Source: Bacteriovoracaceae bacterium UBA7695 (GTDB lineage: Bacteria > Bdellovibrionota > Bacteriovoracia > Bacteriovoracales > Bacteriovoracaceae). Taken from it: a DNA stretch of 23,870 nucleotides. Where the stretch lies: NCBI GenBank assembly GCA_002482685.1, contig DLGL01000076.1, forward strand, positions 1-23,870, read 5' to 3'. This document shows, one piece after another, positions 1-7,458 of the stretch (positions are counted from its first letter, which is position 1; the number at the start of each line of letters is the position of its first letter). The position numbers and the translations under genes are program-made. The notes under the pieces were generated by a model. The model did no database searches. It was not told the DNA's origin and saw nothing but the letters and a program-made list of their open reading frames with translations.

Positions 1-411
1 TACCTTTGCCTCCTTATGGGCAATACGAACATCGGCTCCTAAGGCAAATTCAGAAGCAATAGTTTCTGTGCCATGGCCCAAATCCATGACGATAGTTTGT
101 GGGAGCTGCATCATCGCAAAGATGATCTTTTGTAGTTTTGTGTTTGTTTTATCAAGCTGAGAACTTGTAAGTGATGAGAGGGAATCTAGGTCCAGACCGG
201 TTGAGAATTTCTGAGATGAAGAATCTATAAAGATTGTGTTTATCTCTACGCGGGTCGTGCACCAGGCAAAGAGAGACTCAAGTTCAAACAACATTTCAAC
301 CCGAAAAGCATTCTGCCAGTCAGGTCTGTTTAAAGTGACAAAAAGAGTGCGAGTGGATTTTTCCAGACGAGTAGAGAGAGTCGTATAATTAAATAGAGTC
401 GTCGTCTGCAT
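1..411 (-). CDS. Enoyl-CoA hydratase/isomerase (crotonase) family protein, N-terminal part, runs off left edge
   Basis: An open frame reads leftward from an ATG at 409-411 and leaves the window at base 1, giving 137 residues. Upstream of the ATG is AAGGAAGG with good spacing. The translation shows crotonase landmarks: an LNRPDWQNAF segment near residue 28 (family form NRP..xNA), FSTGLDL near residue 70 (family form F.aG.Dl), and ALGADVRIA near residue 125 (family form ALACDxRIA). Family members use an oxyanion hole to stabilise acyl-CoA enolates in fatty-acid oxidation and related reactions. The second oxyanion loop, normally a run of three glycines, reads TETIA here, although the following Glu is kept. 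It may therefore be a divergent or non-hydratase member. The substrate cannot be named. It is transcribed away from the lipoprotein gene on its right. Confidence 0.8.
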   Translation of the reverse strand, partial: MQTTTLFNYTTLSTRLEKSTRTLFVTLNRPDWQNAFRVEMLFELESLFAWCTTRVEINTIFIDSSSQKFSTGLDLDSLSSLTSSQLDKTNTKLQKIIFAMMQLPQTIVMDLGHGTETIASEFALGADVRIAHKEAKV

Positions 412-452
412 GTCACCTTCCTTGGTTTCTCGCAAAATTTAATTTATCGAAT

Positions 453-479
453 CTTTGCTAATCCTTTAGCAAAGCTTTG
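453..479. repeat. Perfect inverted repeat plus adjoining palindrome upstream of the crotonase gene
   Basis: CTTTGCTAA at 453-461 and TTAGCAAAG at 466-474 are exact reverse complements around a 4-base loop. The right arm overlaps a second palindrome, CAAAGCTTTG at 470-479. The pair lies about 40-70 bases upstream of the leftward start at 411, so it could be an operator or a hairpin in the 5' untranslated RNA. No U-run follows in either direction, so an intrinsic terminator is unlikely. Confidence 0.5.
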
Positions 480-541
480 ACTCAAATATTTTTTCAGACA
501 ATGAGGGTAAGTGTCAAAGGAGAAATATAGTGGTCATTTTT

Positions 542-557
542 GCTCAGGTGTCTGAGC
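542..557. repeat. Short perfect inverted repeat in the crotonase/lipoprotein intergenic region
   Basis: GCTCAG and CTGAGC form a 6-bp stem around the loop GTGT. The repeat sits about 77 bases before the lipoprotein start at 634 and about 130 bases upstream of the crotonase start. It may be a binding site or chance; it is not followed by a T-run. The rest of the 412-633 gap contains two TTGTCA hexamers (570-575 and 589-594) but no -10 box I would defend. Confidence 0.3.
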
Positions 558-633
558 TGAATTATTTACTTGTCAGCATGAAGCGGAATTGTCACCCTTT
601 TAACATATCAACCATTTAAAGGATTTTAACCTT

Positions 634-1080
634 ATGAAACTTTTTGGCATTTTGGCCCTGGTCTGTTTGGTGAGTTTCTCAGGATGCGAGGATGATGGGC
701 CCATTAATGAATCCCGCCCAGAGGGATCATGGAATCCTCTCCGTTGTTCTGCGGAAAGTTCAAAATGTGATACTGAGTGGAACTTCTCCTTTAAGCGCAC
801 GGGCTTTCCCAATAACGTGGCCATTTATGTAAGTGATGTAAAAGTTGTGGATGAGTGCAGTCCTGATGGGTCATGGGTAAGTCAAACGAATGGTCCAAAA
901 ATTGAGTTCCGCCGGGATAATTTTGGAAGAATCAAATCGGGTGAGAAAATCGACCTGAGAGTCATGGATCTTGGAGATCCTTGTAATACGAATAATGAAG
1001 TCGTCATTTTAAGAAAAGGCATGGCGGTTGAAGTCTCTGACGATGAGAATGACCGTTATGTCCTGGTAGAAGCGATTTAA
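634..1080 (+). CDS. Small secreted lipoprotein of unknown function
   Basis: The 148-residue product begins with a lipoprotein signal peptide: a hydrophobic stretch at residues 4-16 followed by the lipobox FSGC, making Cys18 the predicted lipidated residue. The residue after it is Glu, not Asp, so outer-membrane sorting by the Lol system is plausible. The mature part is hydrophilic and has four further cysteines (about 38, 45, 75 and 117), suitable for two disulfides. The pattern suggests a small beta-rich domain. AAAGGA lies about 10 bases before the ATG. I recognise no family. Its stop codon overlaps the stop of the convergent DUF2914 gene within the palindrome TTAA at 1077-1080, so there is no room for a terminator between them. 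Confidence 0.8.
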   Translation: MKLFGILALVCLVSFSGCEDDGPINESRPEGSWNPLRCSAESSKCDTEWNFSFKRTGFPNNVAIYVSDVKVVDECSPDGSWVSQTNGPKIEFRRDNFGRIKSGEKIDLRVMDLGDPCNTNNEVVILRKGMAVEVSDDENDRYVLVEAI

Positions 1081-2180
1081 AAAATATCCTGCCTGAAGGT
1101 TCGCGGCTCAACTGTATCATCCCGACTGATGGTAAAGTTGATCCGCCCAACTTCTCTTTGATCGGAAGTTTCAACAACCACGCGCCAGTTGCCGTCTTCG
1201 AAATTTGCTTTTGTTCCAAAACCTCTAAAGCCTTCATCCCGGCCACCCATGATAGTCATGGGAATATTGTCGTGAAGAGTCCATCCGGCCTTTTCACTGT
1301 CGTGATACCACTTTAAGAATACCTGATCATTGAAGCGAGCAGGGGAGAAGATAGAAAGAATAATGGTGACCTTATCACCTGGACGAGCTTTGAAATCCTG
1401 AGAACCTTTGCTCCAGAACTTCCACACCGGGTGATCATAAGTTCCGATATAGTCGCCATTCACTTTCTCCAGACTGTAATAAACACCGATCTTTTTCACT
1501 GCTACCGGAACAGGTGGAATGAGGGAGGTGTAGTACCCCAGTAAAAAGACCAAATGAACACTTAAGGCCGGAATGATGACGTGTTTTTTTAAAAGTTCCG
1601 GTCCTTTAAACTTTTCTAACTGGAGTTTCCAGACAATATAGAAAAAAACCATGGATGTAAGAAAGCCCAGCCAAAAAGGAATAGGTCCCACGTGTCCCAT
1701 CAAGATCGGATAAAAAAAAGCGAAATAAGAAAGAATACAAATAGAAAAAAGTATCACTCTCACCGGAAGACCAAACTTTTGAAATCTTGGAAATTCATTG
1801 GCGAGCATAAGTCCGGCCAGGAGACTGATGAACATAAATGAAGTAAGGGCCGAAGCTGAAGTGTAATAAAAAATAGTATAGGCCGAAAGAAGGGATCCAA
1901 AGAGGAAGTGAACCACAAGGTCATGGTATTCCCAGAATCTTTTTCCCTTCTCTGAAAGAGTCATGACTCCCAGTTTGATTTTGATCTCACAAATCAAAAC
2001 AGATCCCAGGATGATAATGTAGATGGCCTGTTGAACAAGATTTAAAAGATCGTCGATGCGGCCGAGTGTCAGCAGATCAAAAACAAACCCTGCAACAAAT
2101 ACGCTGACTGATACCAGCACCTCATTGCGCTGGTAAAAGTCGAGGATGCGTGTTTTGTAAGATTGGAGGTATTCAGGCAC
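1077..2180 (-). CDS. DUF2914-family multi-pass membrane protein
   Basis: The product has 367 residues. The first about 225 residues hold several hydrophobic helices (for example near residues 20-60, 90-130, 140-185 and 205-220). The last about 130 are soluble. The C-terminal part has the DUF2914 look: FLKWYHDSEKAGWTLHDNIP, then MGGRDEGFRGFGTKA, then NWRVVVETSDQREVGRINF, ending near residue 350. DUF2914 has no assigned biochemical role; it often sits at the C-terminus of membrane or envelope proteins in proteobacteria. The start is GTG, two bases after the trxB stop, with only a weak AAGG upstream, so expression probably depends on trxB translation. It is the last gene of the small protein-trxB operon. 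Its stop overlaps that of the lipoprotein gene on the other strand. Confidence 0.8.
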   Translation of the reverse strand: MPEYLQSYKTRILDFYQRNEVLVSVSVFVAGFVFDLLTLGRIDDLLNLVQQAIYIIILGSVLICEIKIKLGVMTLSEKGKRFWEYHDLVVHFLFGSLLSAYTIFYYTSASALTSFMFISLLAGLMLANEFPRFQKFGLPVRVILFSICILSYFAFFYPILMGHVGPIPFWLGFLTSMVFFYIVWKLQLEKFKGPELLKKHVIIPALSVHLVFLLGYYTSLIPPVPVAVKKIGVYYSLEKVNGDYIGTYDHPVWKFWSKGSQDFKARPGDKVTIILSIFSPARFNDQVFLKWYHDSEKAGWTLHDNIPMTIMGGRDEGFRGFGTKANFEDGNWRVVVETSDQREVGRINFTISRDDTVEPRTFRQDIF

Positions 2181-2182
2181 GA

Positions 2183-3106
2183 TTAATGGCCTTCGAGAAA
2201 TCTCTCGGCCTTAATAGCGGCCTGGCAACCAGAACCGGCGGCAGTAATGGCCTGACGGTAGTAAGAATCCTGAACATCACCGCAGGCAAAAACTCCTGGG
2301 ATATTCGTTTCAGGACCGTTGGTTGTTTTAATAAATCCGTGGTCATCCAGAGTGATCTGACCTTTCAAAAAGCCGGTGTTAGGCTGATGTCCGATGGCGT
2401 AGAAAAGACCATCTGTTTGACGGACTTGTTTTGCACCAGTTTTAAGATTTTCAACAGTGATGCCATTAACCCCACCAGCGTCGCTGGCAATTTCCGTCAC
2501 AGCAGAATCCCAAAGGAATTCGATTTTTTCATTTTTGAAAGCTCTGTCCTGCATGGGCTTTGAGGCCCGGAGGGAGTCTTTTCTATGTACGATATAAACT
2601 TTTTTAGCAAATTTAGTAATGAAGGTAGCGTCTTCCATGGCCGTATCACCACCGCCCACAACGTGAACAATTTTGTCCCGGTAGAAGAAGCCATCACAGG
2701 TGGCACATGTCGAAACACCGCGACCAGTGAGCTCTTTCTCATTCGGAAGACCCAGCCATTTGGCCGATGCCCCGGTTGAGATAATAACAGTGTCGGCTTC
2801 GTAGCTTGACCCAGATGAGTCAGTGACTTTAAAGGGTCGTTTCGAAAAATCAACTTCAGTACACATCACGGCCTTAAACTCAGCATTGAAGCGGGCCGCT
2901 TGTTTTTTCATAGTGCCCATAAGTTCAGGACCCATCACTCCGTGCTCAAAGCCCGGGAAGTTTTCAACTTCAGTTGTGAGAGTGAGCTGACCGCCAGGCT
3001 CATGACCTTCCATAACCAGGGGCTTAAGATCAGCGCGAGCAGCATAGATAGCAGCAGTTAGGCCCGCAGGACCGGTTCCAATGATGATGACTTTGCGTCT
3101 TTCCAT
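2183..3106 (-). CDS. trxB: Thioredoxin reductase (NADPH)
   Basis: This flavoenzyme passes electrons from NADPH through FAD to oxidised thioredoxin in the cytoplasm. The 307-residue length is normal for the low-molecular-weight type (about 310-320). Visible motifs in order are the FAD-binding GTGPAG at residues 10-15, the redox pair CATC at Cys134 and Cys137, the NADPH-binding GGGDTAMEDA at 151-160, and the C-terminal FAD motif GVFACGDVQD. GAGG lies 8 bases before the ATG. It is preceded by a 71-residue small protein gene (21-base gap) and followed by the DUF2914 gene (2-base gap), so all three are probably one transcript from the promoter at 3374-3402. Confidence 0.96.
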   Translation of the reverse strand: MERRKVIIIGTGPAGLTAAIYAARADLKPLVMEGHEPGGQLTLTTEVENFPGFEHGVMGPELMGTMKKQAARFNAEFKAVMCTEVDFSKRPFKVTDSSGSSYEADTVIISTGASAKWLGLPNEKELTGRGVSTCATCDGFFYRDKIVHVVGGGDTAMEDATFITKFAKKVYIVHRKDSLRASKPMQDRAFKNEKIEFLWDSAVTEIASDAGGVNGITVENLKTGAKQVRQTDGLFYAIGHQPNTGFLKGQITLDDHGFIKTTNGPETNIPGVFACGDVQDSYYRQAITAAGSGCQAAIKAERFLEGH

Positions 3107-3127
3107 CTTATGACCTCAAAAAAATAA

Positions 3128-3343
3128 TTAGTGTTTTGTCTCTTCAGCAGTTGGAAGACCGAGCTTCTTTTTAACAACAGCTGGACGATCATCCATATCT
3201 GGATTCATTTCGTAATACGCTTTTACTGAAAGAAGCTCTTTAGGGTGAGCAGCTTTTTCTGTGGTCACGAACTCTTCATTGGTTAGTGAACAAGTGTAGT
3301 TGTACGTGACTTTTTCGCGTCTTTTTTTAGATCGGTAACCCAT
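3128..3343 (-). CDS. Small basic protein of unknown function, first gene of the trxB operon
   Basis: The open frame can start at 3352, but AAGGA abuts that ATG directly. The in-frame ATG at 3341-3343 has the same AAGGA 8 bases upstream, so I start there, giving 71 residues. The N-terminus is basic (GYRSKKRREK). It is followed by a short segment YNYTCSLTNEEF with the only cysteine, then LSVKAYYEMNPDMDDRPAVVKK. There is no signal peptide or membrane segment. I do not recognise the family. It lies 21 bases upstream of trxB on the same strand and just downstream of a strong promoter, so it should be well expressed. A redox or translation role is only a guess from its position. Confidence 0.75.
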   Translation of the reverse strand: MGYRSKKRREKVTYNYTCSLTNEEFVTTEKAAHPKELLSVKAYYEMNPDMDDRPAVVKKKLGLPTAEETKH

Positions 3344-3373
3344 GTGAATCATCCTTTTTGGAAACTATGTCTC

Positions 3374-3402
3374 TTTATAGTCCTTATGCCACGCTTTATC
3401 AA
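3374..3402 (-). promoter_or_regulatory. Sigma-70-type promoter for the small protein-trxB-DUF2914 operon
   Basis: On the minus strand, TTGATA (3397-3402) and TATAAA (3374-3379) are separated by exactly 17 bases. Transcription would begin near 3367, about 25 bases before the start codon at 3343. Confidence 0.65.
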
Positions 3403-3518
3403 ATACTTAAAGTTTATCAAATTAAATGACTATGAGAGAAAATCGAGTGTTTTCATACCGTTATTTCGATGTCACAATATTTTAAAGACGAGACAATTTC
3501 TCAAGGAAGAATGAGCTC

Positions 3519-5015
3519 ATGTTAAGGATGACGGTATACGCCATTTTGCTCATAGTCATAACCTCAAAGGTTCAAGCCTTTACAGAGGCACGCCTACTTA
3601 ATCAGTCAACCAGCGGTCAGACCGTGGTCTTCAATCTGGGAAGCCATGATGGGATTGGCCAGGGGGATTATGCCGTCATCGTCAAACAAATCCGCTCCCT
3701 CGATAGCCGTGATCTGCGACTCATACCCGCCGCCAAGGCCCGAAATGTAAAAATTAATTCTGACTCTTCGGTTTGGATTCTCTACAAAATTTATGATCAG
3801 GAACTATTTGTGAAAGGGGAGAAGTTTGTCGTCCTCTCCGAATCGTTCATGCTCAGCGGCCGTCGCCCTCCAACTCTTGGACGGGTAGCCGTTGTGAGTC
3901 CAAAAAAAGATCTTAAGGCCAATGCTTTGAGGGCCGAAAATAATGATCGGGATCGTCTGGGCAAATTAAAAAATAAGTATGAGACGATGGAAGTCACTCA
4001 TGAAACGACTTACGCCAGCGACAATGACGTGGATTTGATTGATCTGGAGGCATGGGATTCAAATAAAGAGACAAGGCACCGGACATCTCTTTACAGAAGT
4101 GCAGAGAAAGCAGAATTTCGGCGCCAGCTTCGACTGGCAAGTTTTGAAAAACTTGTAACTGGATATCTTCGAAGAGTGAATGACCCCAATTTCAATTATG
4201 ACTCTTTCTATGAACGGCAAAAGAAAGCTGAGAACATGCAGGAGCTTAATGTTCACGGGACTTCCGATAGTGAGTACCATAGGTTTTTAAGACAACAGGC
4301 CCGTAGTTCAAATGCTGACGCTAAACTCTTCCGCTCGATTCTTGAAAAAGGTGATAGCTGGTCAGAGGAGTACTCAGATGAAGAGCTTAGAGATACGCTC
4401 ATGAATGTCTCTGAGCTTCAGGAAAAAGACCGTCAGCACATGGTTCTCTCAAAACCAACTCGTTTTGCGATGGCCCTGGATTATGGCTTCTCGCTAAGCG
4501 ATTCCCAGACCGATAAAGACCCACTTTACCAGAGAAAAAATCGTTACTCTGCGGAACTTGATTTTGAAGTCACACCTTTTTTAAAACATGAAAGTCTTGA
4601 GAGGCTCACTCTTACCAGCAGCGTTCGCTCTAACCATACAGCTTTTGAATCAGAGAATTTTAACTCCGATCTGGATGAGTATTCAGTCAGCCTGGGAGCA
4701 AACTGGTATCCGCTTTACGCCCCTTATACAACTGCGGCACCCGTAATCTTTGCCGGGACTTTTGTGCGTTCAGGATTTGGAAAGGCCAGCAGCCCCTCAG
4801 CAAATGAAAAGGCCAATTATACTGTGATGTCGATACCGGGTTTTCGTTTTGGCCTTAAGTATCTTCTGCGCAACCGGATTGGTATCAGGCTTCTCATGAG
4901 CATGGAAACATTAAAAATTGAACGATACGAGGCAAGCAAAACCAATTCTGTTCTTCCAGAGAGGGCCAATCTGGTAGAAACAAAAATGGGTGTTGGATTG
5001 GCCTATTCATTTTGA
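3519..5015 (+). CDS. Secreted protein with N-terminal small domain and probable outer-membrane beta-barrel
   Basis: The 498-residue product starts with a signal peptide, with likely cleavage after VQA at residue 20. Residues 21-110 form a small beta-rich domain with a motif TVVFNLGSHDGIGQGDYAVI, in the style of FlgT C-terminal-like domains (weak resemblance only). Residues about 120-310 are highly charged and probably helical. From about residue 325 the pattern is alternating and aromatic, typical of barrel strands, and the protein ends in GLAYSF with a terminal Phe, as outer-membrane proteins do. AAGGAAG lies about 9 bases before the ATG. An in-frame ATG at 3528 is an alternative start. The next gene is a shorter paralogue starting 8 bases after this stop, so the two are surely co-transcribed. 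The function is unknown. Confidence 0.75.
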   Translation: MLRMTVYAILLIVITSKVQAFTEARLLNQSTSGQTVVFNLGSHDGIGQGDYAVIVKQIRSLDSRDLRLIPAAKARNVKINSDSSVWILYKIYDQELFVKGEKFVVLSESFMLSGRRPPTLGRVAVVSPKKDLKANALRAENNDRDRLGKLKNKYETMEVTHETTYASDNDVDLIDLEAWDSNKETRHRTSLYRSAEKAEFRRQLRLASFEKLVTGYLRRVNDPNFNYDSFYERQKKAENMQELNVHGTSDSEYHRFLRQQARSSNADAKLFRSILEKGDSWSEEYSDEELRDTLMNVSELQEKDRQHMVLSKPTRFAMALDYGFSLSDSQTDKDPLYQRKNRYSAELDFEVTPFLKHESLERLTLTSSVRSNHTAFESENFNSDLDEYSVSLGANWYPLYAPYTTAAPVIFAGTFVRSGFGKASSPSANEKANYTVMSIPGFRFGLKYLLRNRIGIRLLMSMETLKIERYEASKTNSVLPERANLVETKMGVGLAYSF

Positions 5016-5023
5016 GGACGACA

Positions 5024-6097
5024 ATGAAAAATCTCTTACTTTTTATTTTACTTATACCAAGCCTGGGCTTCGCTCTTGAAGTTGATGAAAAGCTCACAGC
5101 AAGAATTGTGAAAACCTCCGAATCCAAAAAGACAGTGATGCTTAATCGCGGAACTGAGGATGGGTTAGTTGAAGGGGATCACGCAAAATTTATTGTTACT
5201 GCAGGAATTGTGGCGCGCGGAGTTGTGGTGAAAGTTTCTCCAACCCGCTCTGTCTGGTCAGTCTACCGGTTAGTCAATGCTGACTTCATCACCAATGATT
5301 CTGTGATGAGTATTAAAATTACCCCACCGGTTAAAATCACTAAAGATGAATCTCAGGCCTTGGTTCAGGAAGACACACCAACTCAGGTTACAGGAGATGC
5401 TACCACCCTGGGGATTCCGCTGGCAGACGGCGCCCAGGACTTATCTGCGGCCGCAGCTGATTCTGCGGTTTCAAACACCGATCTTAAATCCCTGGAAGAA
5501 AATGATGCTCCCGCCTCAATTGTTGAAAGAAACATGGAGGTTTATGGTTTTCTAAATCTTTCATCATTAACTGCCAAGAGTGAAGACGAAGCCGGGGCGA
5601 ATTCAGTTTCTAACTCTCAGGCATTTCAGCATATAGGAATTGGGGGAGAGTTTTATCCCCGTAATGAGCGTGCGTGGTATTCAAAATTTTCTGCCCTTGC
5701 TGAAGTGGCCTTAATGAAAGAGAACTCACAGAGTTATAACGGCTCTGGGGTGACCAATGACATTACTGAGTTTAGTTTTGGGGCCAACTGGCATCCTACG
5801 ACACTGCCTTCTGTGGCCGGAGAATTTATTCCTTATGTTCATGGAACGGTAAATATCGGAACAGTTCAGAGTACACTCAAAGGTGGGATAGAATCTTCTT
5901 CAAATGGAGCAACTAATGGTTTCTCTATTGGAGGAGGATTTAAGTTTTATACTCTGAGAGGATTTGGGGCGAGGATGCTTCTGGATTATTATGTGAGAGC
6001 AGAAAAATATAAAGAAGACGATTCAGCAGTACCGACGGCCTACAATAAAAGTGTTGCCGGGCCTCGATTGATGTTTGCGTTTTCTTATCGTTTCTAG
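5024..6097 (+). CDS. Secreted beta-barrel protein, shorter paralogue of the preceding gene
   Basis: The open frame could begin at a TTG at 5012, but the ATG at 5024-5026 has GAGG 6 bases upstream and gives a clean signal peptide (MKNLLLFILLIPSLGFA), so I start there: 357 residues. Residues about 20-90 match the same small domain as the upstream protein, with TVMLNRGTEDGLVEGDHAKF aligning to its TVVFNLGSHDGIGQGD, and both continue with a SVW.(V/L)Y segment. A linker rich in Ala, Asp and Thr follows (about 100-170). The rest is barrel-like: FSFGANWHP parallels the paralogue's VSLGANWYP, and the end is MFAFSYRF with a terminal Phe. The long charged middle of the first protein is absent. The stop TAG sits in the palindrome CTAG shared with the convergent glpD gene. 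Confidence 0.75.
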   Translation: MKNLLLFILLIPSLGFALEVDEKLTARIVKTSESKKTVMLNRGTEDGLVEGDHAKFIVTAGIVARGVVVKVSPTRSVWSVYRLVNADFITNDSVMSIKITPPVKITKDESQALVQEDTPTQVTGDATTLGIPLADGAQDLSAAAADSAVSNTDLKSLEENDAPASIVERNMEVYGFLNLSSLTAKSEDEAGANSVSNSQAFQHIGIGGEFYPRNERAWYSKFSALAEVALMKENSQSYNGSGVTNDITEFSFGANWHPTTLPSVAGEFIPYVHGTVNIGTVQSTLKGGIESSSNGATNGFSIGGGFKFYTLRGFGARMLLDYYVRAEKYKEDDSAVPTAYNKSVAGPRLMFAFSYRF

Positions 6098-7458
6098 AAA
6101 AGAGCAAGGATCTCTTTAACAGGGATCCCCATAACTTCTTTCAGTCCATGCGGGTCTTCCAGAAGAGAGAGTCGTCTTTTAATAAGATCCTCGAATGTCG
6201 TCACTCTTTCTGTTTCTATGATCTTTTTAACCATTTCGACACTTAGTTCAGGTTTCTCACCAAAGGTCGGCATAAGTGAATGCTGTCTTAGGGGATTTAA
6301 AGTCAGATTAGGTTTGTAACGAAGACCCAGCCTCGGAACAATTTCCTGGGCCAGCTCCTGAGTCATTTTTCTAAAAGTTGTATATTTACCTCCAATCATC
6401 ACATAACTGTGGGAAGTGGGGCGGTAAATTTTGTGATGACGACTGACCTTTCCAAGAGAATTGGCAGGCCCCTCTTCTCTGGCAAGGGGTCTCACGCCCG
6501 CAAAGGTAGAAATTATTGAGGAGTGATCAAGTGGTGCATTGGGAAAATATTGCTGAAGTACATTTAATAAATAATCCACATCCTCAGTGGTGGCCTTAAT
6601 ATCAAAGATTTCCTGATCAACTTTTGTCTCTGTCGTGCCGACTAAAATTGCATCCCGCTGAGGAATGACAAAGACCACCCGGTTATCTTTTGTGGTCAGA
6701 ACTACGGAGCCTTTGACCTCAATAGATCCTGGTTTAAGCCACAAGTGAATCCCTTTTGAGGGGACGAGTTGCGGAGTCCATGGAATTCCAAGTTTAGGAA
6801 GAAGATCATCGGTAAATGGGCCGGTAGTAAAAACGATGTATTTGGCCCTGACAGTTTCTTTTTGAGGGGCGCGTGTATTTTGAAAGGTAACCTCATAGCC
6901 ATCGGAGGTCTGAGTTGTACTCAAAACCTCATGATAGCTAAGTGCCTCAACTTGTGGCTCCAGGAGAGCGTCGTATAAACACTCAAGGGAGAGTTTTGCA
7001 TCATCAACTACACCATCATAATACTTGCCTGCTCCTCTGAGACCCTTGGGATCAATAGAGGGGAGTGTTTTCAGTGTTTCTTCCACACCTAGCATTCCGT
7101 GCGGGCGGTTTTGAAAATGAGAGAGAAAGTCATAAAGCATAAGTCCAGTTCCCAGCATCCAGGGCAGATACTTTGAGTACTTATAAAGAGGCAGGTAAAA
7201 CTCACGCTCAAAACACAGATGAGGAGTGAGTTTGAGCCAGAGATTTTTTTCCTCAAGAGCTTCCTGAACTAAACCAAAATCAAAATTTTCAAGATAGCGA
7301 ATGCCTCCATGAAGCATCTTCGATGAAGCCTGAGAGGTTTGAGAAGAGAAGTCACCTTTATCAATCAAAAGAGCAGAAACTCCATTTAAGGCAAGGTCTC
7401 GAAGCAGGCCGCATCCATTGATACCGCCACCGATAATGACGACATCAAAGTTTTTCAT
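6094..7458 (-). CDS. glpD: FAD-dependent glycerol-3-phosphate dehydrogenase
   Basis: This enzyme oxidises sn-glycerol 3-phosphate to dihydroxyacetone phosphate at the inner membrane and passes electrons to quinone. At 454 residues it is somewhat shorter than E. coli GlpD (about 500). The dinucleotide-binding motif GGGINGCG is at residues 10-17, followed by the acidic end of strand 2 (LLIDKGDF). Then come the family signature SSKMLHGGIRYLE near residue 46, and GVRPLAREEG and GGKYTTFRKM in the second half. The C-terminal cap ends early but its helical part is present. The ATG overlaps the stop of the upstream YbjQ-like gene (ATGA), so they are translationally coupled in the secA operon. No glpK or glpF is nearby. 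Anabolic GpsA is NAD(P)-dependent and has a different fold, so this is the catabolic type. Confidence 0.92.
   Translation of the reverse strand: MKNFDVVIIGGGINGCGLLRDLALNGVSALLIDKGDFSSQTSQASSKMLHGGIRYLENFDFGLVQEALEEKNLWLKLTPHLCFEREFYLPLYKYSKYLPWMLGTGLMLYDFLSHFQNRPHGMLGVEETLKTLPSIDPKGLRGAGKYYDGVVDDAKLSLECLYDALLEPQVEALSYHEVLSTTQTSDGYEVTFQNTRAPQKETVRAKYIVFTTGPFTDDLLPKLGIPWTPQLVPSKGIHLWLKPGSIEVKGSVVLTTKDNRVVFVIPQRDAILVGTTETKVDQEIFDIKATTEDVDYLLNVLQQYFPNAPLDHSSIISTFAGVRPLAREEGPANSLGKVSRHHKIYRPTSHSYVMIGGKYTTFRKMTQELAQEIVPRLGLRYKPNLTLNPLRQHSLMPTFGEKPELSVEMVKKIIETERVTTFEDLIKRRLSLLEDPHGLKEVMGIPVKEILALF

Noticed and set aside
512..517. A perfect TTGACA on the minus strand upstream of the crotonase gene.
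   Set aside because: No acceptable -10 box sits 16-18 bases downstream, so I did not call a promoter.
2150..2563. A 137-residue plus-strand frame over the end of trxB.
   Set aside because: It lies opposite conserved TrxB motifs and shows no domain; it is a shadow frame.
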